Origin: Progne subis subis
Lineage: Eukaryota; Chordata; Aves; Passeriformes; Hirundinidae
DNA: 64,000 nt
Direction: 5' to 3'
Assembly (NCBI GenBank): GCA_022316685.1
Contig: JAKJHU010000082.1
Coordinates: forward strand, 1,178,001-1,242,000
The position numbers were made by a program, and so were the translations under genes. Under the pieces are notes generated by a model that was given only the letters and a program-made list of their open reading frames with translations, did not search any database and was not told where the DNA came from. Positions within the stretch are counted from its first letter, which is position 1. Each line of letters begins with the position of its first letter. This document shows positions 35,656 to 49,300 of this stretch, piece after piece.

Positions 35656-38600
35656 AACTGAAATCTTATAACTGCCTGGTAAAATCTTTAATGCTCTTAC
35701 CAATCCTGCTGTGGAAGAGAGTCATAAAGTGATATTGCAACCAAACTTGATGAGCACTTGGAGCTCCTGCTCGCCACATCAGGCATTTGGCTCCGTGCCC
35801 TGCTGGGGAGGGCTGCCCTGTGTTCCCAGTGGCTGTGTCAGCCCACGCAGACTGTACATAGTGTGATACCACTCTGATTGTGAATCCTAAGGGTTATTTT
35901 ATCTAGTGCAGAACATGCTATTACTTTAAAACTCTTTAAGACCTTATTTCAGAGCAAAAGTGTTTAAAATGCAAATTTGTATCTTCTTCTGCTGTATGAC
36001 AGTTTCATGTTTAACCAACATTTATCTGCATAGGAGTGACATAGCTGTGAGCATCTCTGGTATCTGTTTGAAGAGGACACTGTTGGGGGGCCCAGGTATT
36101 TCTTTTATATTTTATAGTTATAGAGGTGTCCGGACTCTGTAATGGTCAAAGATTTCCAGTAGAAGAGGATGAGACAAGAATTAAATGCATGTGGGAGACT
36201 CTGGACCTAGGCACCTCATGCTTTTGATGCTAGCTGGGAGGGAGCTTGATAAACACTTTTGCCACCTTTTCATAGAAAAAACAGGTAAGAAACACACATA
36301 ATTATTATGATTCATGCTAGTAGAAAGATGCTTCCCCTCCTGCTCCTCTAGAGCTTATGCAGAAAATACATTGTCCTGTGTTTGTGTTATCTTTAAACTG
36401 GGGTTTCAGTCATACATACGTACTCATGCAGAACATTTTGTGTATAAACTGGGAGTTAACCTTATTTGAAGTTAAAACATTTTTTTAGCCTAAAACCATA
36501 CTTACTCTTAAATTCAGGTCTGAGTTTCTTCAGCGAGGAAACAATCTGCTTGGAAGCATCCTCACTGTGGATGCCAGGGCCCTGATCTGATGCTGACTTC
36601 TTTCTGTATAGGTGCTGCTATAAATTCAGGGTGGCACATGGATGGTTCTGGAACAAGGCTGTGTCTTGATCAGTTCCCTTTATGAAGTGACAGTTGAAGG
36701 CAGTGGTTAATGAAGATGACCCTTATAAAGCTATTAGTAACTCTTACTTAAACAAGAATCTTGTGTTCAGGATTTTCTTGAGCTGAAAGGCAAATGTTTA
36801 TCAAAAAATTGTAAAATGAATACTGTGACATTCAGATTTTATGGGAGCATTGTGGTATACTAGATGTTCATAATTTTATTGACATCTCATTGCTTGTTTA
36901 GAAAAAGCAAAACTTGTTCATGATTACTTGGAGTGAGTTAAGTAATCTAGTAGAAAAGTTCCCTTTCTTTTTTGAAGTAAAAGATATCACAAGAAATTAT
37001 TGAGCATCTTTGTTATTGTTTTCTGTAATCTGACAATATTGCCATCTTTTTCTTTTCCCCCCTTTCCTAAAAAAGTCCTAGTGAAGGTGTTTTGTTAATT
37101 GTTCTTGCCAGGAAAACACTATGCTCTCAATGTTGGTGAAGTTGTGCAGTTGAACAAGTCACTTCTTGGATTGTTTGTTTTCCAACATTTTCTCTTAACG
37201 TTTTTCGACTCCCAAGCATTTCATTATTGTCTAATTGCACAGAGAGAATGCATTCATTGTAGGTGTTAGTTTTCAATCATATCTAGAATTGCATGATATG
37301 ACTAAACCCTTGCTAGTTATTTGTCATCTAGATAAGAAAACTTCTATAATTTTGCAAAGCAGAAATCCAGAAGACATTTGGAAGCCCTTCTTTGTTGACA
37401 AGATCTTCAGTAAAATTTAATTCTGACCATTAGGAATGTCTCCCATAAGTTCTAGTACAGTTAAGACTACCTGAATATTCACATGTCCATAGGCATAAAA
37501 TGTAGTGTGGCTCTTGCTTTGTTGGGAATATTGGTAAGTTGATAGTAGTTGCAAATTTTGACTCAAGTTATCAGATGTTTGCCTCTTACTCAGTTCTTGA
37601 ATTGGATAATTTCAACTCTGGATTGTCAATTTCTCATCTTTTATATGCCAGTACTAAACATGATAGTTTTTGTGTGAAAAGAAATCTGGAAAAATCTGTT
37701 CACTGAATATGACCAGATCTCTGCTGAAACAAGATTTTTGGGTTTAAAGTTACGGTTTCAGAAAAAACTCTGCCTCCTGGTGTTCTACAAGTCTTCTTAA
37801 GGATGTTTTTCAAAAACAAGCTCAATTACTTCTTTCAGCATTTGTCCATACATATTTTGGTGTGGGTTTTTGATGATGTTAAAGTTCAGGCTGTTTCCTT
37901 TGTCTTACTGCAGGGTAAAGGAGCAGCTGTAGGTAATGAATAACCAGAAGACATTTTCTGCATCTAACCTGGCAAATCAATGCCTATGTTTGTCCTTAGT
38001 GCTCAGTGGAATTATGGTGTCTCTCACACACTGCATCAGGATCTTAGAGAGCTCTAGCCTTTGCCAGAGGGAATAGAATGGTTTCTTGTGAACCAGTTGT
38101 CTTAAAAAGAAAGCTTAACTGGTGCCAATTTAATAATAAAAAAGTTTTTATTTATAGAGTCAAAATAGACAGCATCCCTTAAAAGTTTAGAAGATGGAGC
38201 AGGAAATAAAGAATCTGGCTTCTTTCAAGATCAAACCTAAAGGAGCTCTTTGTGTTTTCATGTTGAGATGCTTACTGAACTTGGTATGGGATGTAATTAC
38301 CTTCCTCAAACTGGTAACAGGAGAGAACTCAGACTGGGAAAACATGCAGGCTTTTGCCTTCCAGTATTGTTTGGTTAGTGATTGGGAATTTATTCAAGCA
38401 TACGAGTGCGATGAATATGTGCAATTTATTATGTCATTTTCCCTGAGATGAGTTTCAGAGATAATTAATCTTTGTGCTGTCTGGCTGTCTGTGCTCCTGA
38501 AGTGTTTGCACAGTGCTGGTGTCTGCATGCAGATGTTCCACTAAAAGACCTTTCTCTGCTGAGAGTGAAGTCTAGCCAGCTGCATCACTTCTTATCTAAA

Positions 38601-40621
38601 TTGCAGAGCGTGGTGGAGGGTTATTGCCAGCCTGAGCTTTTTTCACAGTTATTCTAATCTCTTCTAAGAAAATGTCTCCGAAGTTAGGGTATTTATTAAC
38701 ATCACATTATATATGAAAAAAGCACAGAGATTCCCCCAAAGTAGTAAAGTCTTGTTTTAGAAATGCTTCTTTTTTTCTTCCGAAGCTCTTGCAAGTTTAT
38801 CATAATATTTTTCTTGTTCTTTCCTCTTTACTCTTCCTGTATTCCTTACTCTGGTATGTGCCTCTGGCACTGAGGCTTTTGACATTTTGAAACTGAGAAA
38901 TTCTGTGCAAGACTGACTTTCAGTGACGTTAATCTTCCAGTCTTGCCTAGGAAAACCATTCCAGCTCGAGCTGAGCCAGTTCGTTTTGAAACATACCTTT
39001 AAAGATGACAAGACCATGTTTTCTCCATTACTCAAATACTTTTTTTTTTTTCTGGTGTGATGGGGATCCACACTGTAGTCACTATAATGTAGTTTTTAGG
39101 TGTGGACAACGCTGCAGAAGTTCTGGCATGTTGTTAGTTAGAACCAGAAGTAACAGGACTGAATCACTTCTTGACACAAATTTCTGCCAGGTATCAAGAG
39201 AAAAAAACCTCACATAGTATCTCCTAAGGGTCAGTAACTATTTTCTGTTGGTTCTCATTGCATAAAATAAAAATGTTTTTTAAAACACTGAAAGCTTGAC
39301 TGTAATTGAATCAATCGACTCTTGTTCCAGGAGTTATGGGAAATTCCTCAAAAGTTTCTGGATAGCATACAAATTTATTCATTTGGTTTTTTATTTATTT
39401 AGGGAACAATTCTCTCCCACAATTCTCTCTTTCCCTTCCTAAGGAAACACTGCTGAAGTTTCCTACAAATATCTGGCACAAGCTAGCCCCGGGTGTTAGG
39501 GGAAGAAGGGAGGAGATGAGACTAGGTTATATTTGGAGGTGGAAAAAATTACTTACCAATGGTTTAACGATTCAGAATTTCAAACTGTAAGACTCTACAT
39601 GCTACCTATGGCGTATTTTCATTGCCTCTTAAACTTCCAAAGATTACAGAAAAGACTTTTGGAAAATAATTTTCCAAGGAAAGGTTGCGTCAAAAAATAT
39701 TTGTGAACATTTTTCATGGCTGGAAATACTACAGCACATGTAATCTACTCTGGCATCAGAATTCAGGAGCTGAGGTTTCTCCTGCCTTTAGTAAAGACTA
39801 AAACACAAAATATTTACATCAGAGTAGGAAAGCTGTGGCACAATCATTGCTCTTCGTGTAAATAGCACAATTTTACTAATACTGCATTGCTGTGATATTG
39901 GGCTAATTACTTTCAGAGAATTTAGGGCTGTGCTGGGAGTCTGATGTTGGTAGTTCATCCTGATAAACCTATCAGTAGTGATTTACACAGTTTTCTTTAT
40001 AGGAGTAAATACAGCAGCCCAAAGTTGTTATTTTTTTAGGATTTTTTTTTTGTGAGTACTCTTTCCCCCGTCTCTAAAGAAAACATAATATCCTAACAGT
40101 GGTGTTTTGATTGTGACAGTATTTTTCCTCATGTATCTAAAGCTCTTTCTAACTAGCATTTTGTCAGGAAAACAGAAAAAAACTCCAACTTTTACAGCAA
40201 ATAGGGTGAGAAATTTTAGATGGTGCCTTACATTTGTACGCCTCAGACCTCCTTTAATGTGATGCTCTGAGTGCCTTTTTTCTTAAAACTTCATTTGAAC
40301 AGCGATGGGGTTAACTGCCTTTACTGACACAGCCCTCCATCGAGCCTTACAACCTTGTAGCTGTGAATCCCAGAGGATTGCAGAGGGGGAGAGCGAGGGA
40401 TGCCAAAGGTGTGATGCGCAGGTGTCCTCTGAGAAATAACAGAATATCTGACACACGGGAGATGGCTTTTGAGAGTGGCTGCAGTTACTGAAGCAGCAGG
40501 AAGAGCATCTCCTGGGTGCGGATGGATCAGCGCATTTCTAGAGCACTCCTCCCCCGTGCAGTACCAGGTTTGTCCGTGCAGGTGTTCCCTGTTCCACATC
40601 CCAAAAATTCCCAAATGCCCT

Positions 40622-40891
40622 CCAAACCGAACAGGCAATGCTCTGATTAGATAGAGGGTTTTTTCTTTATCAGGGTAGACTGAAAGGCAGTGGGATGGTT
40701 TCACTGAAAATCATAATAGCTATTATCCAAATCTAGGCAGCAGTACTGACAAGTATTAAGTAGGAAAATAGAAAACAAAGGAATATGTGAACTTTTTAGG
40801 AGTTTTTCCATGTTCATTCAGCTTTCTTTCTTATGTGTAGGTTTTTACTAAAAAATAAACACCTTTTTCATGATAAAACATGGTGAGATTT
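40622..40891 (+). repeat. Direct duplication, copy 1
   Basis: About 240-270 bp that recur at 42,431-42,694 in the same orientation, 1.81 kb downstream. They share runs such as GGTTTCACTGAAAATCATAA and differ by a handful of substitutions. Copy 1 carries an extra GAATATGTGAAC-like stretch near 40,780 that is shortened in copy 2. It matches no transposon I can name. Confidence 0.9.
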
Positions 40892-42263
40892 TTTTTTTTT
40901 TCTGCCTCTGCTGGGTGCTTTTGGTGCCTCTCCCACTGGGCAGTGTGTGGCTGGAGCTCACCCAGCTTCACTCCGTGGCCTGGGGACGGCAAGGGAAGGA
41001 AGTGGGAGCTCGTTCTGTCCCTGGGATTAAATCAGACATGACCCATCTGACCTGGTTAATCATTGGCCACCAGAGAATGTGCCATTGTGACGTAATCCTA
41101 CGGTTTCGTCTCAGAGTAAATAAATTTTTATCGCCTGCTCTGGTTATGTAATTTTCAAGACAGAAGCGCTTAACCTTAGTCCAGAGAAAAACTGGCGGAG
41201 CTCCTGAAGGGTAATTCAGTGCTTGGATCGTAGAGTTCAGTGCAGCAGCATCTCAGGAGGTCTGGTTTATCTGCATTAAAGTACCTGAAATGAATAGACC
41301 TGCGGAAGGAAAAAGTGTGTTTTACTCTACTGAAAAGTATTTTTCTATTATCACCTATAATAAAGTACCAGTGAATAAACTTGTAGGAAAAAAAAAAAAA
41401 ATCCCATTGCTGATAGCTTAAGTGAATGTCCTTAAACTATACTTTTAAATGAAAGCGGATATCTTGCATATTATTTTGAACAAATGAGGAGACAAGTAGT
41501 GTTTTATGGAAAATGCAAAATAAATGTAAAATATCTGGAAAAACATAGAAGAAGAAGAAAATAGCTCCCATGTGGTGTTGCTTTGGGGCGAGTTGAATCA
41601 TGGTGTGTTTTAAATTACTATTGTGAATGTTTTCCATTACAGTCTTTCTTAAAAACATAAATATTTATTTATTTGTGTTTAAGTAAAAGCTGCTGTAGTT
41701 CATATTAACAAAACTTGGTTGTGAATTTTTTTATTGACTCTTATTCCAGTCAGAAGTTTATTAGTTAATAATTGTAATCTTGAATATTTTAAAGGAATAA
41801 AGAGGAGGGAACACACATTGTTCTGTTGTCTTGAAAACAACAGAGATTCTCAATAGGGAATCTTAGTTCACAGTTTTACACTATTGTTGTCTCTCAGTTG
41901 CTGAAATGGATGAGGATGTGAGTCAGATTAAATTTTTTTTTTTTTTTTTTAAATTAATAAAGTTGAGCTGCTCTCCAGTACTTCTCTTTTGATGGTACTT
42001 CAGTATTGGTCTGTTCTTGATTCACCTCTCTATGCACTCTGAATTTTGAGCCTGGTGTGTTAGAATTTGGTTTAAAAGCAGGGATATGGGGTTTTTGTTT
42101 GTTTTGTTTCAGCCTTACTTTTCCAAGCACTTTTTATCATACCTCCCCCGAAATTAGTGGTTATCAGTAGATAAAATGATTCTCAGGGTTATCAATGCCT
42201 TAGAATTTTTGGTGGTTTGGTGGCGATTAGGTGTGTTTGTGGGTTTTATTTTCCTGTTCCTGC

Positions 42264-42293
42264 TGTATGTATGTATGTCTGCCTACATACATG
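42264..42293. repeat. (TGTA)n with inverted TACA arm
   Basis: Short tetranucleotide repeat followed after a few bases by its inverse (ATGTATGT ... ACATACAT), which could form a small hairpin. Likely slippage sequence. Confidence 0.6.
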
Positions 42294-42430
42294 GCTTTGG
42301 TACAAAGAGGGAAATGAGGAATACGGTAGTGTTCCCTCCCAACTGATCTTAAAAAAGAAACAAAAAAACCAAAACACCGCCCCCCCAAAAAAAATATATA
42401 TATAAACCAGAAAATCAACCCAAATTCCAT

Positions 42431-42694
42431 CCAAACCAAACCAAATGCTCTGATGTCTGAAATAGAGGGTTTTTTCTTTATCAAGGTAGACTGAAAGGCA
42501 GTGGGATGGTTTCACTGAAAATCATAATAGCTATTATCCAAATCTAGGCAGCAATACTGACAAGTATTAAGTAGGAAAATAGAAAGCAAAGGAGTGTTTT
42601 AGGAGTTTTTCCATGTTTATTCAGCTTTCTTTCTTATGTGTAGGTTTTTACTAAAAAATAAATACCTTTTTCATGATAAAACTTCGTGAGATTT
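42431..42694 (+). repeat. Direct duplication, copy 2
   Basis: Second copy of the 40,622-40,891 segment, ending about 150 bp upstream of the exon 2 acceptor. After the shared GTGAGATTTT the two copies diverge abruptly: copy 1 continues into a poly-T run and unrelated sequence, copy 2 into AT-rich intron. Confidence 0.9.
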
Positions 42695-42841
42695 TCAATT
42701 TAACTGAACCACTTCACCATCCAAATGCTGAATATATTAACCATGCAACTCATTTTTACTTTCTTCAGTCAGTGCGAATTCCAGTTTGTCATTGAGTCAA
42801 ACAAGAAAATAATATTTTTTCTTCCTTCCCTTCCTCCTCAG

Positions 42842-43331
42842 ATTTGTGCATCTGTACTTCCAAACAGAGTTTGTACAGAGGGAAAATTCTGAATATGGCT
42901 TGATCTGCTCTTGGCCTTGGCAGTGTTTCTGATGAGTGTCCCACGGACTCTGTCAAGTTCTGGGGGTACTCCTCTAGCACTGAGGAGCAGAACCCTGAGC
43001 AGCAGCCTGGGGTCAGTGGAAGCATTTCTCCATCATACTCCTTAAAAGAGCATCTCAAGATGAGTGATTATTCTGGACTTCCAAGTGACCATAGCCAGAT
43101 GATTGCTGAAGATTCAGAAATTCAAGCAAAGCCCGAACACTCTCATGAAGTTCTTCAGGAAGATATTGAAATGAGCAGTGGCTCCAGTGGGAATGACTCC
43201 AGTGGGAATGACTCCAGTGGGAATGACACCAATGAAAACTATTCAAGTGGGCATGATTCTCATGGTCACGAATCTGATGAAAATGGGAAGGATTCAGCAA
43301 TGCTCATGGAATCTTCAGACTGTCATAAAAG
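42842..43331 (+). CDS. PER2: PER2 exon 2 (5' UTR and first coding exon)
   Basis: Acceptor CAG at 42,839-42,841; donor AG|GTAGTA at 43,332. The ATG at 43,060 has A at -3, and the frame upstream is closed by TGA at 42,901 with no earlier in-frame ATG, so this start is favoured. It encodes [13 protein letters not shown]..., then [12 protein letters not shown] shared with mammalian PER2, then three SSGND units and [15 protein letters not shown]. It ends in phase 2 at codon 91. Confidence 0.93.
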
Positions 43332-46300
43332 GTAGTAGCTGCTATTAAATGCATTTCACCTTTTTTTTTTTGCCTCTAAAGGCTTTTAAAATTTGAATCA
43401 ATATTTCTGAATAATAACTAAGGTATAACGCCTCTTCAACATGGAGCTGAGTGTGCTGCTTAAATTACACTCTGATGTGATGTAAATTGTGTAATACGTC
43501 TCATAAATAAAAGGTCTCTGGTGTTTGTAGGGCCAGCATCATTTGCATCTTTCCTCTCATCATTGTGTTTAATTTGCCTTATTTGTTTATTTTCTTGTAA
43601 ACCAGCTTCTGTAATTGTGTATCAAAGCCTGTCAGTTGATTCTTATGTGTGAGGATGCAACCATGCAATTTTAATCTTTTCAATAGTAGTTTACTGGACA
43701 TAGCAAAACTATATTAAGAACCACCTCCCCAGTAGTCCTGTTAGGGCCGGGGTGTTGGGACTCCGTGATCCTTTGGGTCCTTTCCAACTCAAGCTATTCT
43801 GTGCTGCTTAGATAAATGTTTACAGCTTTAGTGCCCATTTGTGGTACCATACAGAGGCTTTTAAAATTTGGGGTTGGGGTTTTGTGTGGGTTTTTTTGTT
43901 TGTTTGTTTTTTTAAGGTAGTCAGTCGTTAATAAGAAAATAAAAAGCTACAATGAACTACAAGTGGTTTTGTTAGGTTTTCAAATATGAGTCTTTTTCTC
44001 TTTTCTTTACTCTAGTTCAAGCTCAAATGCATTTAGTCTGATGATTGCAAACTCCGAACACAATCAGTCCAGCAGTGGATGCAGGTAAATTAATGGACAT
44101 ATATTTTTCAGTAACTTACATGTATGCTAAATGCTGATAATGTTGTGGGTTTTTTGTTTTGTTTTGTTTTGTTTGGATGACTACACAAGAAATCCTGTCT
44201 TTGATTTCTTCCTGTCCATAATCAGTAGCATGTCATATTAACCACTTGATTAAATTAGAGCTTCTTGTTCCTGTTCATGCAAGTTGTGTGGTAACCTTTA
44301 AAGTCATGTTGCTTTGTTTTGATTTGGTAGCTTAACTCTGTAATTTTGTGGGTCCCTTTGAATACTGCTTCAGTTACAGGTGGGCTTTTATAGCTTTTAA
44401 TTTTTTCTTTTTTTGCTCTTTGGAATTTAGTCTGAACCTGGTGTTGTGTTAACATCAGAATTCACCATTGAGCTGGGTTATTCCTGGTGTCCAGCAGCTG
44501 TATCACCTGCCTCTCCTGTGTTCCATTTGCTGGGATTCAAGCCCCCAGGGTGTAAGGATACACAAACACCAGCTGCAGGAATGAACCCCTCTGTATGAAC
44601 TCTGCTCCTGTCCCTGACAGCCTTGAAGAGCCTGGTAACTTTGAGGCTCATATTTAGACACCTCGGAGTGCCCTGCTGCACGTGTTTTTTTTTTAAATTA
44701 GCTTTTTTAAAGTCATCTTTTAGGTCAGATCAGGAGATCAAAGCCTGGTCCCGAGCAGATCAAGGATACCTGGCTAGAGCATGCCGAAGTTAAGACCCAT
44801 ATCTCAGACATGCCTACCTGAATGTGTTTCTACCTGATGCAGTTCCTAGAAAAATGGCAAATTCAAATTACTCCTATGCACCATTTGGTGCTTGCTAAAC
44901 ATATTTTCTGTGTCTGTCTTGCAGGCACCTGGAGATTTGTTCCATGGTGTATTTTCAGCTGGAAATTGTTATCTAGAGTTTGTGTTGCTCAGTATGAAAG
45001 AGTGAACCAAAGGCATTTCTTCATCTTTGTTTCCCATTGATTCTGTTTTCTTCACTGCAAGATTTTGGAGGGGGTTACAATTTTTGGTGTTTCAATTTTA
45101 AATGTTATTAATAGCTCTCTGCTCAGAAATAATTAGGAATCCAGAAGGTGGAGTCTTCTCCCCAGCCATTGGGCACAGTACTGGAGGGTTACAGAACAGA
45201 ATCTGGTCATCATTTGCAAATTGGAGAATATCTAGAGAATGATCTTCAAAGAGAAGACTAAACTACTTATCTTTGTAGGCTTACTATTTGATTCAGACTA
45301 CTGGGGTTTGCATTCAGTATCAGTGCCAGCCAACTCTAGTTTGATATCTGTAGGTACCTTTCCAGTTTGCTGTCCACAAAAAGCAAAATTAAAAGCTCAT
45401 ATCTTTATAGAACTTGCTTTATCTGTCCTCCGCAAGTCACGCCTTCCCTGTGGCTGGCTGCCTGCTGTGCCTGATGCGCCTGCTCTCTGGAAAAAACATT
45501 TTGGAGTTGTGTAACTTACTTTCCAAGAATGTCCATCTTCCATATTTGCTGCTGCCGTAGGCTAATTTGGAAAGCTTTTTTTCCTTGCAAAATAGTCTGA
45601 CCACTCTCATGAAGCCATACTCTTGAGAGTACAAACCAGCAGTATGCTCAGTTATTTCATAATCTTTGCACTCTCTCTTTTTCTGTACTGCCAGCATGAA
45701 GGGTTCTTCTATGAACCTCTGTTAACAAAGCCCTGTGTGACTGCAGCAGTCCAAACTGTCAAGCCACACTCTACACATGATTTTAATACACAGCATGAAG
45801 ATGTTTCCCAAGGGAACACTATAGTCTTTTGTTTGATCCCTTGCCATTATTTCTTGGTAAAAAATGACCAGTGAGTAAATGAATGCTGTGTTTCTCACAG
45901 TGCGTGGTAATAGAAGCAAGAACAATGTGTATTCTCTAGTACAGCTTCGTCACTTTGCAAGCATTTTTGGTAAAATACACCCAGCACCTGTCAGATGATT
46001 TATCTACCTTTTCTAGCTCTTAAAAGTTCCCAGAAAAATGTTCACAAATGCACTTGAAAATTCCTTGGCAGCTGAAGCCGCTTTTCTGGCCATTTCAGTC
46101 AGGCAGGGCGGTTGCCAGGACTGCTGTTTCTGCAGCAGTGCCCAGGGTAACTTCTTAGGGATTATCAGCCATGACAATCAGGTGGTAAGAGAAGACCTTC
46201 CTTTGGAAGGGAAAAAAAATTCAGGAAGGTTTAAGAACAGCTCTCTAATCCTTTTGATCATTGTGAATGATCAGCTTTTAAAATCTCCAATGCGAAAGAC

Positions 46301-49300
46301 AAGGTGATGTATCATTTTAACTCCTTCCTACTCACCTGCCTTCCATTTTTGCTACCTTTTCCCTCACTTCCCTCACCCCCCTTCCTCTTCCTTTTGATTG
46401 TGTCAGCACCTTTCAATAATGGGGAGAGATATCAGGAACTGTAAAGGAAGGTGATAACTTTCTGATGTTGGTGCTGATAATCTCTCTAGTTTGTCCTTCT
46501 CCAGTGAGACAGCTCTTCTGAACATGCACCTGAGACCTGTGAATACAGCTTCTGTCTCCAGCCTCCTCTGATTCTTTTCCATACAAATTTAGTCAGTTTC
46601 CTTATTTAATGTATTGCCATGATTAGCTGGGATATGTTATTCAAAGGATTTCTCCATTTGTTTTGTTAATTTGATGCTCTTAAGAGAGCATGCTTGAATG
46701 GACCTCCTGCTTCTCTCCTTTAAAGTCGATGAACACTAAAAAGGGGGGAGGGGAACTGTGGCAAAGGAGAAAAAAAAGAAATTTTGTGGTGCTTGGGCAT
46801 ATGTACTGTTGCAAATGCAGAGTACATTTTACAGTCACGCTCCAGATGGTGGTGAATGGTCATGTAAGAATGTCCATAAGTTCTGGAAGCTGATGCTGAG
46901 TACTGGCAAAGTTAATGAGGCTTAGTGATACAAACTGACATGGATGACAAGTTCCAGAGTACCTTTGGGCTTCTCTGAGGATGATGTGTCACTTCAAGCA
47001 TTCAAGTGATGTGTTTTTTGTTTTTCATCTTACAGTAGTGAGCAGTCCACTAAAGCCAAAACGCAAAAGGAATTGCTGAAAACACTGCAGGAGCTGAAAG
47101 CTCACCTTCCTTCTGAGAAGAGAGTCAAAGGCAAATCCAGTGTCCTAACAACATTGAAATATGCCCTGAAAAGCATTAAACAAGTTAAAGGTAATAACGT
47201 GTGATAATGCCAATCTGGCTAAAGTGAAACTTTCAAAATAGGAATTTAAATAAACGTAGCTCTATGCAGAAAGCTGTATTATGGCTGAAAACCTTTCTAA
47301 ACAGATATTTTCATGTTCTTCCTATTTGTTGGCTTTGTTAATTTTTGTTCCTTTGGGAGCTGAAGCAATTCTCTAGAGGCTTGATATTTTACTGCTGTTT
47401 GGTTGAGCTAGAAAATGGATTTGTAAACAATTTACAATTTCATACTGTTCGAACTGTCAGACTAAAATACGTGACCATTCACATATGGGTAGATTAAGAT
47501 GTGTACATTTATTTGAGTTACTGATGAGGAAGCTGTACCAGGGAAAATGATGTATTTGGAATAGTGCCTAGATTTCCCAACTGCCAACTTCCCAACTTCT
47601 GCATTTATGCCAAAAAATAATTTTGCCATTTACTGCTTCTGGGCTAGTTATTTATTGATAATCCTGATTATAAATTGTTTGTTGTTCTCATGTAGCCAAT
47701 GAGGAATATTACCAGTTGTTGATGATTAATGAATCCCAACCTGCTGGTCTCAATGTATCATCTTACACAGTGGAAGAAGTGGAGACTATAACCTCGGAAT
47801 ACATCATGAAGAATGCGGTGAGTACGGTGCCCTGAGTCTCAGTGTGTATTGAAAACGTTTCCTGGAACTGGGATTCTCAGGCATGCCTTCTTCTTGCAAG
47901 GGAAAGGTTGGTAGCTAGGCCAGAAAGCTGCCTTTTGCCTTCCAGGGCATGTTGAGAAACTCTGAGCCTTTTCAGACTTTGCAGACTTGATTCTGTCAGT
48001 TAGGTGGGAAATAAGTAGGCCTGAACTCCTGATCCTCTGAATTGTACCTTGTGCCTGGAGATGGTGGTGTGAAGAATCTCTCTGTCCATGTGATACAAAG
48101 CATTGAGAGACAGCATTAGTTTTCATTTCAGTGCACTTGCAAAAGTTGGAGAATTAACTTTTTCCAAATTTTAGTTGAGGCACGTGGTGAATCACTTCAA
48201 TTTATTCTTATAACTAGGGGTTATTTGATGTTTCACCAGTTCTTTTGTTAGTGTGACTGAAGAGTGACAAAAGTATTGGAATCACTGTGTTCCTTTTCTG
48301 TGGGATTTGTCTGGTCTTTGCAACTGGTGTGTGCTTTCTGTGGGGTCCAGTGATGCTGTGTTCTCGTTGAGATAAGAACAGCTAGGACCATCACTGTAGT
48401 TCTAGCAATAAAATGATAACCTGAATGATTTTTTAAATTATACTTATTTCCATATTACTAGTATTTTAGGAATAAGTTATGGAGTCTTCAAAAAATAATG
48501 GCATCCAGAAGTATTAGACTACCTTCTACTATTTTTTTGAGCTGCAACCTCTGTTTGAATATATGAAGTCTGTAAAACAAGAACATGGTGGGGGATGTTC
48601 CATAGCTTGGTGTAGGTGGGTTTTCTTGAACCTATGAATAGTAAAGGCTGCCCACAAGGTGAAATAAATAGGAAGTGTAGAGCACAACTGAGAAATTCAG
48701 CCAAATGTCATAAACATTGTTCAATTCATGTGAATATCCGTTTGTGAAAGGAGAGTTCTGCTGGCATCTCTTCAGTTCATGTGCAGCGTTTGTGAACGGA
48801 GCACTAAAGGTTGTGACGCAGGGAGCTCCTCTGAGGCAGGAAGAGAAACAATACAAATGTGTGGGACTTCTTCCCACCTGTGTTCCCATTGTATTTATCA
48901 AGTGATTTAGAGCCCCTTTTCACTTTGTGTGGATGGACCAACTAACACGAACAGCCTTTCAAAAACACCTGAATTTCATAAATGTAAATCATGTCTGTAA
49001 CAAGCACAGGAAAAATGTGAAGTTATATAGCTGGAAGGTCATTAATTCTTAATATGTAAATTCATTCTGCATCACAGAACTGTAGACAATGATATTTAGG
49101 GCTTGTAACCCAGTTAATAGTATTATATTACTCTTACTACATAATTGAAAAATATTCTGTCTGTGTCTACTTGATGAGCAGATTTGTAGTGTTGAACATC
49201 ATCTGTAATAAAATTAAATTTCCTTGATTCTCATTTTGAACTTACTAATGTTTTTATATCTTCGATGTTTTCTCAGAAATATATGTTGCACTGAAGAATG

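Larger units (their letters stand above)
26963..42841 (+). other. PER2: PER2 intron 1
   Basis: The intron is 15.9 kb, from GTGAGT to a CTTCCTTCCCTTCCTCCTCAG acceptor region. It contains intronic D-boxes near its 5' end, a CR1 fragment (28,171-28,330), an exon-like 57-nt block (33,294-33,350), a second CR1 fragment (35,405-35,655) and both copies of a 0.27 kb direct duplication (40,622-40,891 and 42,431-42,694). No other gene was recognised on either strand. Confidence 0.7.

Noticed and set aside
43055..43300. Minus-strand frame with [10 protein letters not shown] repeats
   Set aside because: Antisense shadow of the SSGND repeat in PER2 exon 2.
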